A DNA stretch of 43,619 nucleotides from an uncultured Pirellulaceae bacterium (GCA_937921995.1 CAKZVF010000018.1:1-43619), one strand, 5' to 3'. Counted from the first letter of the stretch, positions 16,904 to 25,630 are shown. The notes: generated by a model not told the origin, from the letters alone. Numbers and translations are program-made.

Positions 16904-17386
16904 CTATCCCTCCGCTTCAATCGCAAACGCAGCAAACGTTTCAAAGTCGCTTGCGTTTAAGGACTCGGCCAGTTGATATCCCTTGGATGACAGTGAGAAG
17001 TCTTTCTGAAGGTGATGCATCATCAGTCCGTGGCGGCAAAGCTGAACAAAACCTTCGAAGAATTTGATGGTCTGCCGTGGCTGGGCCTTTCTACGGAACA
17101 TCAGAAACACTTCGGGCTCGGTTTCAACGCAGATCGCCAAGAATCGCTCCGTCGAATCAAAAGAGACCTTGGTCGCGCGGATTTCAAATGTGCCGCGCTG
17201 TTGCGCGGTGACCAACAACGTTTTGGCTTCATCGCTCAGTTCACTCAATTCGACCTCAGATGGCGGATCGGTAATGGCATTGGCACACAGCATCGCCAGT
17301 GCGGCGATCGTCGGGTAACCCTCACCCACAACCTTAATCAGCGTCGAAGGTTCAGGTTCGGTGGATCCAAGATTGCGGATAAGCAT
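16904..17386 (-). CDS. Hypothetical soluble protein, first gene of the ExbB/ExbD operon
   Basis: 160 residues, no signal peptide, and no membrane segment apart from a weakly hydrophobic stretch (YPTIAALAMLCANAI). The composition is mixed alpha/beta, with FEIRATKVSFDSTERFLAI and VFLMFRRKAQPRQTIKFFEG, and a C-terminal helix rich in Ala and Glu. I do not recognise a family. It is the first of seven tightly packed genes, with the promoter presumably in 17387-17480, where no clear consensus is visible. It might be a cytosolic regulator of the system; that is inference only. Confidence 0.7.
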   Translation of the reverse strand: MLIRNLGSTEPEPSTLIKVVGEGYPTIAALAMLCANAITDPPSEVELSELSDEAKTLLVTAQQRGTFEIRATKVSFDSTERFLAICVETEPEVFLMFRRKAQPRQTIKFFEGFVQLCRHGLMMHHLQKDFSLSSKGYQLAESLNASDFETFAAFAIEAEG

Positions 17387-17679
17387 GATTGAAATTTGAC
17401 TAACTGATGGCTTAACGGAATTGTTTGATCGACTTAAGCCGTGTTTGATTTATTGAAATTCGGCCAGCTGCGAAAACAAATACTACGTTGCGGATTGCGG
17501 CTCACTTTGGATATCAGATCAACCAAAGTATAACACTTATCGAAAATCTAATTACGACACTTCGGTTATCACGGTCGATATTTCGCCAGCAATGTTCTAC
17601 TCTGGGACTACATTTTGGCGAGATTCGTGGGTTCTCTACCGTACATCGTGTGGCTACAATTGTTCAAAGGAGAATGAAC

Positions 17680-17898
17680 ATGCAGATGACCGCAGTATTT
17701 ATGGCCTGCCCGGAAGGGTTCATTGGTTTCATAGAAGAGCTTCCAGGAGCAAATTCGCAAGGCGCCACTCTTGACGAGGCGCGGGCGAACCTCAAAGAAG
17801 CCGCCCAAATGGTGCTTGAGGCGAATCGTGAGTTGGCTAAAAAGTCGGTTGCTGGACAGAAGGTTTCTAGAGAACCTTTTGACTTGGCAACCAAATGA
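17680..17898 (+). CDS. hicB: HicB-type antitoxin
   Basis: A 72-residue protein with the partial RNase H-like fold of HicB antitoxins: MTAVFMACPEGFIGFIEELP is the first hairpin, GATLDEARANLKEAAQMVLE the main helix. It neutralises HicA by covering its active site. Start choice: AAAGGAG at 17666-17672 gives 7-nt spacing to ATG 17680, whereas ATG 17674 is too close. It lacks the C-terminal DNA-binding domain of long HicB forms. The order is hicB then hicA, opposite to the classical arrangement, with a 4-bp overlap. A short inverted repeat (ACTTTGG...CCAAAGT, 17504-17529) upstream could be an operator, but this is weak. Confidence 0.88.
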   Translation: MQMTAVFMACPEGFIGFIEELPGANSQGATLDEARANLKEAAQMVLEANRELAKKSVAGQKVSREPFDLATK

Positions 17899-18080
17899 AA
17901 CTCCGAGACCTTGTTCGCCATCTCCGCGATCATAGTTGCGTATTACTGCGGGAAGGCGGAAACCACTCGGTCTATGTGAATACCGAAAACAATCAAGTCT
18001 CGGCTGTCCCCCGGCACCGCGAAATCAATGATTTCCTAGCCCGTAAAATCTGTCGTGATTTAGGCATCCCCGCGCCCTAG
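17895..18080 (+). CDS. hicA: HicA-type mRNA interferase toxin
   Basis: 61 residues with the dsRBD-like HicA fold. The catalytic His is H24 in REGGNHSVYVN, and the C-terminal VPRHREINDFLARKICRDLG is the typical last helix. HicA cleaves mRNA and inhibits translation. Its ATG overlaps the hicB stop (ATGA), so antitoxin and toxin are made together. The frame is intact and the catalytic residue present, so the toxin is likely functional. Confidence 0.9.
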   Translation: MKLRDLVRHLRDHSCVLLREGGNHSVYVNTENNQVSAVPRHREINDFLARKICRDLGIPAP

Positions 18081-18162
18081 CAGATCGCTTTCGGGCGCGG
18101 GTTGTTAGGCGGAGCTGATTTCTTGAGAGGCTGGACTGTTTAAGTTTGCGTTAAGAATTGAA

Positions 18163-19134
18163 CTACGATTGGGCGGCTAAATCACCGCAAGCGGACTTCC
18201 AATTAGGATGTTGGAATTGATATCCTGCCTCCAGCAGTTTGCCGGGAACCACTCGGCGGCTTTTGAGAAGCAGTTCTGTTTCTGTCTTCATCAGGACCGC
18301 GCCGATTTCTAACATCCACTTGGCCGCAGGAAGCCCCAGCTTAACGCCCAACGACTTTCGCAGGGTGCTCATAAATTCAGCGTTGGGAAGCGGATTTGGC
18401 GATGCGATATTAACGGGGCCGGACAAGGTCTCGTCGAAAATCAAATGATCAATGCAACCACAGAAATCGGCTGCGTGGATCCATGAAACGAATTGCTGGC
18501 CATCACCGTTGCGACCGCCGAGCCCCTTTCGCGCCAAACCACGTAAGACATCAAACACGCCATCTTTGTCAGGGCTCATCACCATCGAACTCCGCATGAG
18601 CACTTGCCGAGTAGCGTCGGATTTGAATTCTTCAGCCGCCGCTTCCCACGCTTTGGCGACGTCGATGCTGAATCGCCAAGTGTCATCGACGTTGCATTCG
18701 TCGCCGCCGATGATGCCGGTGGCTTCGTCGTTAGCGGCATCGTACCGATGAGCGTAAATGGTCGCGGTGCTGGACTGAAGCCAAACCTTTGGCGGATCGC
18801 TGCACTGCGCGATCGCCTGCCCGATCGCGCGGGTGGAATCGACGCGCGAATCGAGAATCAATTTTCGGTTGGCCGGTGTGTAGCGGCAATTGACCGATCG
18901 GCCAGCCAGATTGATTACGGCATCGCTGCCGTTTAAGGCCTTTGCCCAAGGACCAACGTTTTGGGCATCCCAGTTCAGCAGCGACACGGCAGGATCGGTG
19001 AATGGATGATCTTCAGGAAATCGCGCCGTGGCAGCACGCCGGGAAAGGATCACGACCTCGTGCCCGGACTTCAGGAAGTGCCGCGTGAGGATGACGCCAA
19101 GTTGCCCCGTGCCTCCGGGGAGGATGATCTTCAT
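18163..19134 (-). CDS. TIGR01777 family NAD(P)-binding oxidoreductase (epimerase-like SDR)
   Basis: 323 residues of an extended short-chain dehydrogenase. The nucleotide-binding loop is GGTGQLG at residues ~7-13. The C-terminal segment VVPGKLLEAGYQFQHP is the signature of the DUF1731 tail in the YfcH/SulA-like family. Start at ATG 19134: the upstream 12 codons are not conserved and KIILPGGTG is the first strand. Substrate unknown; bacterial members are often annotated as cell-division inhibitor SulA-like, without proof. It is 55 bp after the beta-CASP gene on the same strand, so the two may be co-transcribed. Confidence 0.85.
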   Translation of the reverse strand: MKIILPGGTGQLGVILTRHFLKSGHEVVILSRRAATARFPEDHPFTDPAVSLLNWDAQNVGPWAKALNGSDAVINLAGRSVNCRYTPANRKLILDSRVDSTRAIGQAIAQCSDPPKVWLQSSTATIYAHRYDAANDEATGIIGGDECNVDDTWRFSIDVAKAWEAAAEEFKSDATRQVLMRSSMVMSPDKDGVFDVLRGLARKGLGGRNGDGQQFVSWIHAADFCGCIDHLIFDETLSGPVNIASPNPLPNAEFMSTLRKSLGVKLGLPAAKWMLEIGAVLMKTETELLLKSRRVVPGKLLEAGYQFQHPNWKSACGDLAAQS

Positions 19135-19189
19135 ATTGATTGAACTGCGATTGACGCGGAGATTTAACACGGTCGATCGTCATCGCTAA

Positions 19190-20602
19190 TTACATCGGCA
19201 TTTCATCGCCTGGGGCTGGGATCATCACCGGTCCGAGTTTCAGCTTTTCCAATTTCTTTTTAAATTCGGTCGCGCTGTCCAGTTCGCAATGGACCAGCGC
19301 GATTTGTTTCACATCCCCTTTGGCCGTAGTTTCCTTCGCCCATTCCAATAGGTTTTTCTGGTCGGCGTGGCCGCTGCTGCCGGTCAGATGCGAAACCTTG
19401 GCTTTCACTTCGTATTCTTCGCCGTAGATTTTCACTTTATCCAACGATCCATCCAGCAAGATCCTTCCCAGCGTGTGCGGAGCCTGATAGCCGGCGAATA
19501 AAATCCGCGTGGTGGGGTCTTCAATATTGTTTTTTAAATGGTGCAGGATGCGACCGCCCTCGCACATGCCAGAGGCGCTGATGATGATGCAGGATTCGGT
19601 GGAGGTATTCAGCGTTTTTGATTCTTCAACTTTGCGGATGTAAGTTAAATTATCGAAGTTTAGCGGGTCTTCGTCTTCTTCGGTCAAGATCGCGTTGACC
19701 ATGTCGTCGTTGTAGCATTCGACATGGGAGCGAAAGACATCCGTGGCATTGACGGCTAAAGGACTGTCGACGTACACCGGCATCGGAGGTAGTTCCCCCG
19801 CTTCGGCCAACAGGTTCAGACGATAGACGATCTCCTGAGTCCGCCCCACGGAAAAGGCCGGAATGATCAGTTTCCCACGATCGGCATAAGTCTCCTCGGC
19901 GATCTCTTTCAACGTTTGCTTGACGTCGCTACCGGGTTGATGGTTGCGGTTGCCATAGGTCGCTTCCATGATCACATAGTCGGCACCTTCAACGACGGCG
20001 GGGTCGCGCAAGATCGGCATGTCGGACCGCCCAATGTCCCCGGTAAACACCAGCCGTTTTGTTTCCCCCGAATCCGGGTCGGTAAGATTGACCTCGACGA
20101 TCGAAGCGCCCAACATGTGACCGGCCACATGAAAACGGCACTTCACCCCGTCTACCGGCGAAAATAGATGACCGTACTCAATCGTTCGAAACTGACGTAG
20201 CGCGGCGGCGGCGTGTTCGGGACCGTACAAAGGTTCAAAGAGCGCCTGGTTATTCTTGCGGCGTTTCTTGTTCACGTACCTCACGTCATTGACCTGGATC
20301 TTGGCACTGTCGAGCAACATAAACGAAGCGAGATCACGTGTCGCCGACGTGGAATAAATGGGGCCTCGAAATCCCGACGCGCTCAGCGACGGCAGGTTAC
20401 CGCTGTGATCAATGTGAGCATGTGAAAGCACAACCGCGTCGATGGAACTGCCGTCAAAAGGCATGTTGCGGTTTTTTTCGAAGGCGATTTTTCGTTTGCC
20501 TTGATACAGTCCGCAGTCCAGCAATATTCGTTTGTCGCCGACCTGAACGAGGTGCATCGAGCCAGTTACGGTTTGAGCAGCGCCCCAGAATTGAACTTTC
20601 AT
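19190..20602 (-). CDS. MBL-fold beta-CASP RNA-processing nuclease
   Basis: 470 residues. The metallo-beta-lactamase motif is HAHIDH at 61-66 (H61, H63, D65, H66). Further ligands are His in AGHMLGAS and Asp in FTGDIGRS. The beta-CASP insertion follows, with motif A (VIMEATYGNR), motif B (SASGMCEGGRILHHL) and motif C (GSSGHADQ). This is the set of RNA-specific endonucleases related to YsfI and CPSF73. It is expected to cut RNA in the cytosol. It lies 16 bp after the DUF2459 gene on the same strand. No KH domain is present at the N-terminus, which separates it from archaeal aCPSF1. Confidence 0.9.
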   Translation of the reverse strand: MKVQFWGAAQTVTGSMHLVQVGDKRILLDCGLYQGKRKIAFEKNRNMPFDGSSIDAVVLSHAHIDHSGNLPSLSASGFRGPIYSTSATRDLASFMLLDSAKIQVNDVRYVNKKRRKNNQALFEPLYGPEHAAAALRQFRTIEYGHLFSPVDGVKCRFHVAGHMLGASIVEVNLTDPDSGETKRLVFTGDIGRSDMPILRDPAVVEGADYVIMEATYGNRNHQPGSDVKQTLKEIAEETYADRGKLIIPAFSVGRTQEIVYRLNLLAEAGELPPMPVYVDSPLAVNATDVFRSHVECYNDDMVNAILTEEDEDPLNFDNLTYIRKVEESKTLNTSTESCIIISASGMCEGGRILHHLKNNIEDPTTRILFAGYQAPHTLGRILLDGSLDKVKIYGEEYEVKAKVSHLTGSSGHADQKNLLEWAKETTAKGDVKQIALVHCELDSATEFKKKLEKLKLGPVMIPAPGDEMPM

Positions 20603-20618
20603 GATCTCTTTCGTGTTG

Positions 20619-21413
20619 CTAATTTTCCAAGTGCCAAAATACCGTCTTGGGTAGCGGCGTAAAACGACCCACCTTGATCCCAGCCGCTTTCATCCCATCG
20701 CCCACCCAATTATTGCAGGTGTTAAAAAGATGATAGTTGCCCTTGGCAGGGAAGAACTGGTCAAAATCGCCAAACGAAACGCCTTCGACAGGTGCATCAT
20801 CGCCCAAGCTGGCGACAATAAAATCGCACAGTCGTTGGTATTGTTGGGGAGAAATGCGTGTCTTCAGTGACCGCGCACTGCTGTAGGGTTCATTGACGAA
20901 TTCAGCATGCAAAACGGAATCACTGGGAATGAACATGGCGGAAATGGCCGTCGCGATTTTCAGATCCGACCATCTTTGTGTTTGCGTATATAACGCGCGG
21001 TCACCCCAGCCGATGGCAATGTGCGATCGAGCGCTGTTGGACGCATCGGAAAAATGATCAGTCCAGTCTATCTCTGGGGTTTTTACCGGCAATATAAATT
21101 CGGAATGAGCATTGCCCGAATAGATGAAGATTTCGACGCCGTCGGTGGTCGGTTTGAAGTCGGCGTTCTCAGGCAACCATGCCCCCACACCCCCGATCGC
21201 GACGTAGCACACCAACGGCACGAGAATCAAAATGGCCGTCCACTTGAACAACCACCGAAAGATGACCCACAGCCAACCCAACAATCCGCGTTTAAGAGGC
21301 CGAGGTTCTCCATTGATGCGTTGCCAATCGACGGCCGGTTTCCGGCGTCCGGTCGTTTTAGAAGCGCCTAACGGGATAGGGGCTTGGGTGACTGAGGTTT
21401 CGAATTCGTTCAT
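20619..21413 (-). CDS. DUF2459 / TIGR02117 family membrane protein
   Basis: 264 residues. A basic, Pro-rich cytosolic N-terminus of ~50 residues precedes one strong membrane helix (residues ~55-78, TAILILVPLVCYVAIGGVGA). The periplasmic domain carries the family segments HSEFILPVKTP, IAIGWGDRALY and TCNNWVGDGMKAAG. The conserved His, Cys and Asn pattern resembles an NlpC/P60-like thiol fold, but the activity is unproved. It starts 16 bp upstream of the beta-CASP gene and likely shares its transcript. Confidence 0.85.
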   Translation of the reverse strand: MNEFETSVTQAPIPLGASKTTGRRKPAVDWQRINGEPRPLKRGLLGWLWVIFRWLFKWTAILILVPLVCYVAIGGVGAWLPENADFKPTTDGVEIFIYSGNAHSEFILPVKTPEIDWTDHFSDASNSARSHIAIGWGDRALYTQTQRWSDLKIATAISAMFIPSDSVLHAEFVNEPYSSARSLKTRISPQQYQRLCDFIVASLGDDAPVEGVSFGDFDQFFPAKGNYHLFNTCNNWVGDGMKAAGIKVGRFTPLPKTVFWHLEN

Positions 21414-21456
21414 CGTCGATGTACCGCCACGGCCTAAGTCAATTGTTTTCGCGCGT

Positions 21457-22254
21457 TCATGAACAATGATAGCCCAGTGCCGAAAGTATCTGTTGAAAGC
21501 GTTCGTTGAGAACGTCGATGGTTTCAGGTTTCAGTTTTCGTTTGTGATCGCCGGCGCGAACGTTACGTTTGTGGCCGTCGGTGCTGGGGTCGGGTTCGAA
21601 TTCATGCCGATAGTGTCGCGCTAGATGTTCAATGTCGCCGGCATTGTTGAGTCCCATAACAGGTAAGACTACCTCAAGCCAAGCTGGGAAATCCTCAACC
21701 ATCGTTTCATACTTCACGACGCGGGTTGTTGGTTTTTTTAGCTCCGCCAGCAACGGCAAGTAGCGGGTCAGCAATGGTTGTGCGCTGGTTTCATGTTCGC
21801 GCAATACGTATTGGTCAATGGTAAGTTGTTGGATCTGCGCCCGCCGCTGTTTTTCGGCTTCGTTCCACTCTTGATCTCGATGTCGCCATCCCAATGAGAA
21901 ATACTCCGAAACCAGAATGTCTCTCGGATCACGGACTTGAAACAAGTGGATTTGTTTCAGGTTGGGGAATCGAAAACGGTGGCAATCAAAGCTACGTTCG
22001 GGACAATAGACAAAACTCTCTGTCGCGGTATCGTTGACCGATTCGTGATTGGGCTGGGCGTGATTGATCGAGTGCAAGGGCACTTGAATATCTCGACAAA
22101 CGTGATCAAAAAACTTGAACAAAAACATAGATGCCGACTTATGCAGGCCATGCACGATCAACGCTGTTTTTTCTGTGCGAAAATCTGATCTCAAAGTGTG
22201 GCGGTAGCCCAAAGTCCGTTTTAGACGCCGCTTGACGTTGGCCAGTGCTTTCAT
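21457..22254 (-). CDS. Sulfotransferase domain protein
   Basis: 265 residues. The 5'-phosphosulfate loop is VHGLHKSASMFLFKF near residues 32-46. The 3'-phosphate motif is QVRDPRDILVSEYFSL near 102-117. Together they indicate PAPS-dependent sulfate transfer to an unidentified acceptor. ATG 22254 is used because the 56 upstream codons in the longer frame are Arg/Pro-rich and overlap a palindromic repeat. The gene follows efp on the same strand, but the hairpin at 22330-22350 separates them. Confidence 0.8.
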   Translation of the reverse strand: MKALANVKRRLKRTLGYRHTLRSDFRTEKTALIVHGLHKSASMFLFKFFDHVCRDIQVPLHSINHAQPNHESVNDTATESFVYCPERSFDCHRFRFPNLKQIHLFQVRDPRDILVSEYFSLGWRHRDQEWNEAEKQRRAQIQQLTIDQYVLREHETSAQPLLTRYLPLLAELKKPTTRVVKYETMVEDFPAWLEVVLPVMGLNNAGDIEHLARHYRHEFEPDPSTDGHKRNVRAGDHKRKLKPETIDVLNERFQQILSALGYHCS

Positions 22255-22329
22255 ATTAGCATCGTGCTTTGGAGAATTGCCGTGGCGACCGTAGGGAAGG
22301 TTTTTCGTCCGCCCAGGCCGGGCTGGGTT

Positions 22330-22350
22330 GTGCGGGCGGAGCGCCCGCAC
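22330..22350. repeat. Perfect GC-rich hairpin between efp and the sulfotransferase gene
   Basis: GTGCGGGCG (22330-22338), loop GAG, then CGCCCGCAC (22342-22350): nine perfect base pairs. There is no T-run on either side, so it is more likely a dispersed palindrome than an intrinsic terminator, though it may reduce read-through from efp. Confidence 0.6.
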
Positions 22351-22378
22351 GATGGGGGAGGCGAATGGTCGTCGCGTT

Positions 22379-22945
22379 TTAGTTTTTGACGCGTTCCATG
22401 TATTCACCGGTGCGGGTGTCAATGCGAATGGTGTCGCCCATGTTGATAAAGATCGGCGTCATGAACTCGCCGCCGGTTTCCACCTTCACGGGTTTCTTCA
22501 CGTTGGTGGCGGTGTCGCCTTTGGCCGCTGGTTCACAGTACTCAACCAACAGATCAACGTGGTTAGGAGGCGATACAAGGATCGGGTTCCCGTCGAAGAA
22601 AGTGACCGTGCAAGGCGCGTTGTCTTTGAGGTACTTCCAAGTGTCGCCAACCTTTTCAGCGGACATCTCATGTTGCTCAAACGTTTGACTGTCCATGAAC
22701 ACGAACGCGTCGCCTTGGCGGTAAAGGTATTGGACATTGGTGTCTTGGATATCGGCTTCTTCGAGCGTATCGTGGCCTTTGAAAGTGCGGTCGAGAGTCG
22801 TATCGCGGAGAAGGTTCTTGAGTTTGCAAATATGCATCGCGTTACCTTTGCCGGGCTTTTTGAACTCGACGCTGGTCATGATGTAGGGTTCGCCGTTGAT
22901 CTGAACTTTGAGACCTTTGCGAAAGTCGTTCACTTTGTATGCCAC
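22379..22945 (-). CDS. efp: Translation elongation factor P
   Basis: 188 residues, exactly the usual length for EF-P. It prevents ribosome stalling at polyproline stretches. The N-terminal KOW-like domain contains the loop KKPGKGNA, with Lys33 as the modified residue. The OB domains follow, and the C-terminal GDTIRIDTRTGEYMERV is characteristic. The correct start is GTG 22945, preceded by AGGA. The longer frame up to 23290 is antisense to epmB and is spurious. It faces epmB, whose product makes (R)-beta-lysine for this Lys, so the divergent promoter region of 95 bp serves a functional pair. Confidence 0.95.
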   Translation of the reverse strand: MAYKVNDFRKGLKVQINGEPYIMTSVEFKKPGKGNAMHICKLKNLLRDTTLDRTFKGHDTLEEADIQDTNVQYLYRQGDAFVFMDSQTFEQHEMSAEKVGDTWKYLKDNAPCTVTFFDGNPILVSPPNHVDLLVEYCEPAAKGDTATNVKKPVKVETGGEFMTPIFINMGDTIRIDTRTGEYMERVKN

Positions 22946-23040
22946 TTGATTGTCCTGAAAATCTGCTGAATTGAAGTTGTAAGAAGATCCTGTCGGCAAC
23001 TGGCACTGGAACCATATTGAAAACAGGCTATTCTGCTTGA

Positions 23041-24066
23041 ATGGAAAGTTTAACCCATTCGGTCGAATCTGTCGGCGCTGAACCCGATAGCAGCCCCACA
23101 AGTTGGCAGCAGCAGATGAAGTCCGCGATCCGCGATCTGGCGGAGCTGCGAAAAACGCTGGAATTGCCGAAGGATTTGACTGGTGAATCGGCCGAAGCGA
23201 CTTTTGGTGTGTTCGCCCCGCTGCCGTTTGTGCGCCGAATGGAACGAGGAAATCCTGCGGATCCGTTGCTTTTGCAGTTGTTGCCGACAAGTTTGGAGGA
23301 CACTTCGCCTCCCCATTTTACCAGCGACCCGCTCGCCGAATCCGATGCAGTTTTGGGGCCGGGCGTGCTGAAGAAGTACACCGGCCGCGCGCTTTTCATC
23401 GTCACCGGAGCATGCGCGATCCATTGCCGTTACTGTTTTCGGCGCGAGTTCCCCTACGCATCGAATTCGGTGTTGGGTGCAGGTTGGGACGAAGCGGTTG
23501 CCACGATCGCCGAAGATGATTCGATCGAAGAGGTGATCTTCAGCGGCGGCGATCCGCTGACGGTGGTTGATGATCGGTTGAAGGCATTGGTTCACCGATT
23601 GGGGGAAATCCCGCATGTGCTCCGGTTGCGCATCCACACGCGTCTGCCGATCATGATTCCCGATCGCGTCACCAATGACTTGGCCGCGATGTTGAAAGCG
23701 ACGCGCCTTGAGGTAGTCGTCGTGATTCACGCTAACCACGCCAATGAACTGGATGATGAAGTTGCCGCGGCGGTGGACCGATTGAAAGCAAGCGGTGCCA
23801 CGCTGCTGAATCAATCGGTGCTGCTAGCCGGCGTCAATGATGACGCATCGACTTTGGTTGATTTGAGTAAACGCTTGCTCTCCATCGGCGTCCTGCCGTA
23901 CTACCTGCACCAACTGGATCAAGTCACCGGCACATCGCACTTCGAAGTCTCAGTCGATCGTGGTAAAGAGATTATAGAAACAATGCGTGCCTCTCTGCCG
24001 GGCTTCGCGGTGCCACGATACGTCCAAGAAATTCCCGGCGAGCCGAATAAAACGGTGCTGGCGTAA
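23041..24066 (+). CDS. epmB: EF-P lysine 2,3-aminomutase (radical SAM)
   Basis: 341 residues. The radical SAM cluster motif CxxxCxxC is C125-AIH-C129-RY-C132 in the segment GACAIHCRYCFRREFPY. SGGDPLT is the S-adenosylmethionine-binding glycine loop, and HTRLPIMIP and LNQSVLLAGVND fit the lysine 2,3-aminomutase family. It is shorter than clostridial KamA (~416 residues), as expected for EpmB. It converts L-lysine to (R)-beta-lysine, which EpmA attaches to EF-P. The head-to-head position with efp supports this role. No epmA is visible in the window. Confidence 0.92.
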   Translation: MESLTHSVESVGAEPDSSPTSWQQQMKSAIRDLAELRKTLELPKDLTGESAEATFGVFAPLPFVRRMERGNPADPLLLQLLPTSLEDTSPPHFTSDPLAESDAVLGPGVLKKYTGRALFIVTGACAIHCRYCFRREFPYASNSVLGAGWDEAVATIAEDDSIEEVIFSGGDPLTVVDDRLKALVHRLGEIPHVLRLRIHTRLPIMIPDRVTNDLAAMLKATRLEVVVVIHANHANELDDEVAAAVDRLKASGATLLNQSVLLAGVNDDASTLVDLSKRLLSIGVLPYYLHQLDQVTGTSHFEVSVDRGKEIIETMRASLPGFAVPRYVQEIPGEPNKTVLA

Positions 24067-24094
24067 AGGGTATGGTCGAGGGCCGAATTTGATT

Positions 24095-24835
24095 TCAAGG
24101 TCCAATTCGTCCCCAGATTTTTTCCTGCAGTCCAAACATGCGCGGATCATGCTCTTTCAGTTCCGCCCGGACAAAAGGGTAGAAATCGTTGACCCCCAAA
24201 TAGCTTTCAGTCGACTCGGCAAAATACTCTTTATGGTTGGTTAACGAATAGTGTTTCACTTTTCTGTGATTGTGTGCCAGCACCGATTCATAGATGCCGG
24301 ACTCCTTCGCCTGTTTAAACGCGTCCATGATTTCGCCTTGATTAAATCCCAGAACCTGGTCGTGATAGGCGTGTGCAAGTTCGTGCATAATCGCATACGG
24401 GTGCTTCGCCCATTGGTTTCGATCCAGTAAATGGGCCATTTTAGGAACGTGCACGTGTTTTGCCAGTCGCCGGTCGAAACCATGACTCTCAAGCCAATTC
24501 GGATTGGGGTGGTAAACCAAACCCTGCCCCTTTCCGTCAAGCTCAACCCAGATCGAAATTTTTTGCAGCTCAATCACCTTCCTTGGCGGCAAGATAAAAC
24601 TGACGCGTTGCAGGTGGTTGGCGAGCGCTTTGAACAGACGTTCCGCATCAGCTTTATTCTCTTCGGCCAGCAGGGCGGGATCGACTTTGACTGTCCACCC
24701 TTCGACGTCACGGTCGATTGGATCGTAGAAACCTGATTGCTGTTCGTTTTCTTCTTGGGCACTTGCGGTTGAATAATCAACGGTTGCAATTGTTAGAAGA
24801 AAAACAAAAACTTTGAGAAGGAGCAAGCGATTCAT
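24095..24835 (-). CDS. Secreted gluzincin-like metallopeptidase
   Basis: 246 residues with a signal peptide (LLLLKVFVFLLTIATV, cleavage near ASAQE). The zinc motif is HELAH at 151-155 in IMHELAHAYHD. A probable third ligand, E206, lies in HKEYFAESTESYLG, about 50 residues later, as in gluzincins and lethal-factor-like peptidases. The mature protein has few other recognised features. It probably acts outside the inner membrane on an unknown substrate. Convergent with epmB, 28 bp between stops. Confidence 0.75.
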   Translation of the reverse strand: MNRLLLLKVFVFLLTIATVDYSTASAQEENEQQSGFYDPIDRDVEGWTVKVDPALLAEENKADAERLFKALANHLQRVSFILPPRKVIELQKISIWVELDGKGQGLVYHPNPNWLESHGFDRRLAKHVHVPKMAHLLDRNQWAKHPYAIMHELAHAYHDQVLGFNQGEIMDAFKQAKESGIYESVLAHNHRKVKHYSLTNHKEYFAESTESYLGVNDFYPFVRAELKEHDPRMFGLQEKIWGRIGP

Positions 24836-24946
24836 TGGTTTACAGCTTTTTCAATAGAGTGAGTCAATGCCCTGAAGCATTTGCGTGCTGAACGTTTAAA
24901 GAAAACATTTCAATCGGTTTAATCAAATCATTCACTTTTGGCGGAG

Positions 24947-25013
24947 GCTCACGAAAACAACTGCGTCAAATACTCAAGGCTCTCGGCACACTGTTTAACG
25001 GATTCTGATTCGG
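24947..25013. repeat. Duplicated 67-bp 3' end of the 25674-26459 gene
   Basis: This segment matches 25672-25738 in the same orientation with three differences, all transitions. In the original location it encodes the last residues of a TIM-barrel protein (CAESLEYLTQLFS). Here it supplies, in another frame, the last residues and stop codon of the broken secreted-protein gene. It is a partial gene duplication of about 0.7 kb offset. Confidence 0.85.
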
Positions 25014-25377
25014 TCTAGCCGCCTACCAGTATCGCGTGCATCAAGTGAAATTGTAGAGTCAGAAAACGCGGCGCCGTTGAGCTGAAATTCGCCGCCAATC
25101 AACTCTACGTCGCTGCCAGGTTGGGCGCGAAATTCATGGCCGAAGACGCCCCCACTGATATTTACCTCGCTACCGGAGAAGGCATCGAAATTATGGCCCA
25201 TGTTGCCCCGCTAATATTATTAGCAATGTCCGGATCTGTTGGCACGTTGATAACACTGTCAAACAATACTGGATCCGATGGCCCTGAGTCGAATACTTGG
25301 GCGATGGCCGGAGAGGCAAAAAGAATCAATCCGATCGAATAAAGCACTGCGCGCGAGATGATTTGTTTGAGATTCAT
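24995..25377 (-). pseudogene. Frameshifted, truncated secreted beta-helix-type protein
   Basis: The gene begins at ATG 25377 with a signal peptide (LYSIGLILFASPAIAQ). The first frame stops at 25162. A second frame entered near 25206-25209 carries on in register with a repeat-type protein: GHNFDAFSGSEVNISGG then GHEFRAQPGSDVELIGGEF. The shift falls in a run of four C on the plus strand. A fifth base would join the frames as SGGNMGHNFDAF, so loss of one base is the simplest explanation. The protein then ends early inside the duplicated 67-bp fragment, where the original C-terminus has been replaced. The family resembles planctomycete surface proteins with SGSEVNISGG repeats. A sequencing error could explain the shift but not the truncation. 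Confidence 0.75.
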
Positions 25378-25553
25378 AAGACCTTTTGTCGTCCAAGTGT
25401 TCTTGCCGCTGATGCATTATAGCATTGCTAAAAGTGCAGAAGCGGCGTGCTATTTGGAATTCCAAAAGTCTTTTTGAGAAAGTAGGCCGCGCCAATCCGC
25501 CAAAGACGCAGTTTCGGCATCGCAGCAACCCACGCGGCAATAACGATTGAAGG

Positions 25554-25630
25554 AACACTTATCTTCACTAATCGACACTAATCAAGAATCGGTCGCTTTC
25601 GATTAGTGAAGATTAGCGCAGATTAGTGTT
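25554..25630. repeat. Intergenic direct and inverted repeat of CACTAATC units
   Basis: AACACTTATCTTCACTAATC (from 25554-25555) is matched by the reverse-oriented GATTAGTGAAGATTAGCGCA GATTAGTGTT ending at 25630. CACTAATC units also recur directly. The 25378-25673 gap otherwise holds nothing recognisable. The arrangement looks like a dispersed palindromic element. Confidence 0.6.

Noticed and set aside
23050-23814. 254-codon minus-strand frame
   Set aside because: Antisense to epmB, with Arg/His/Gln-rich shadow composition.
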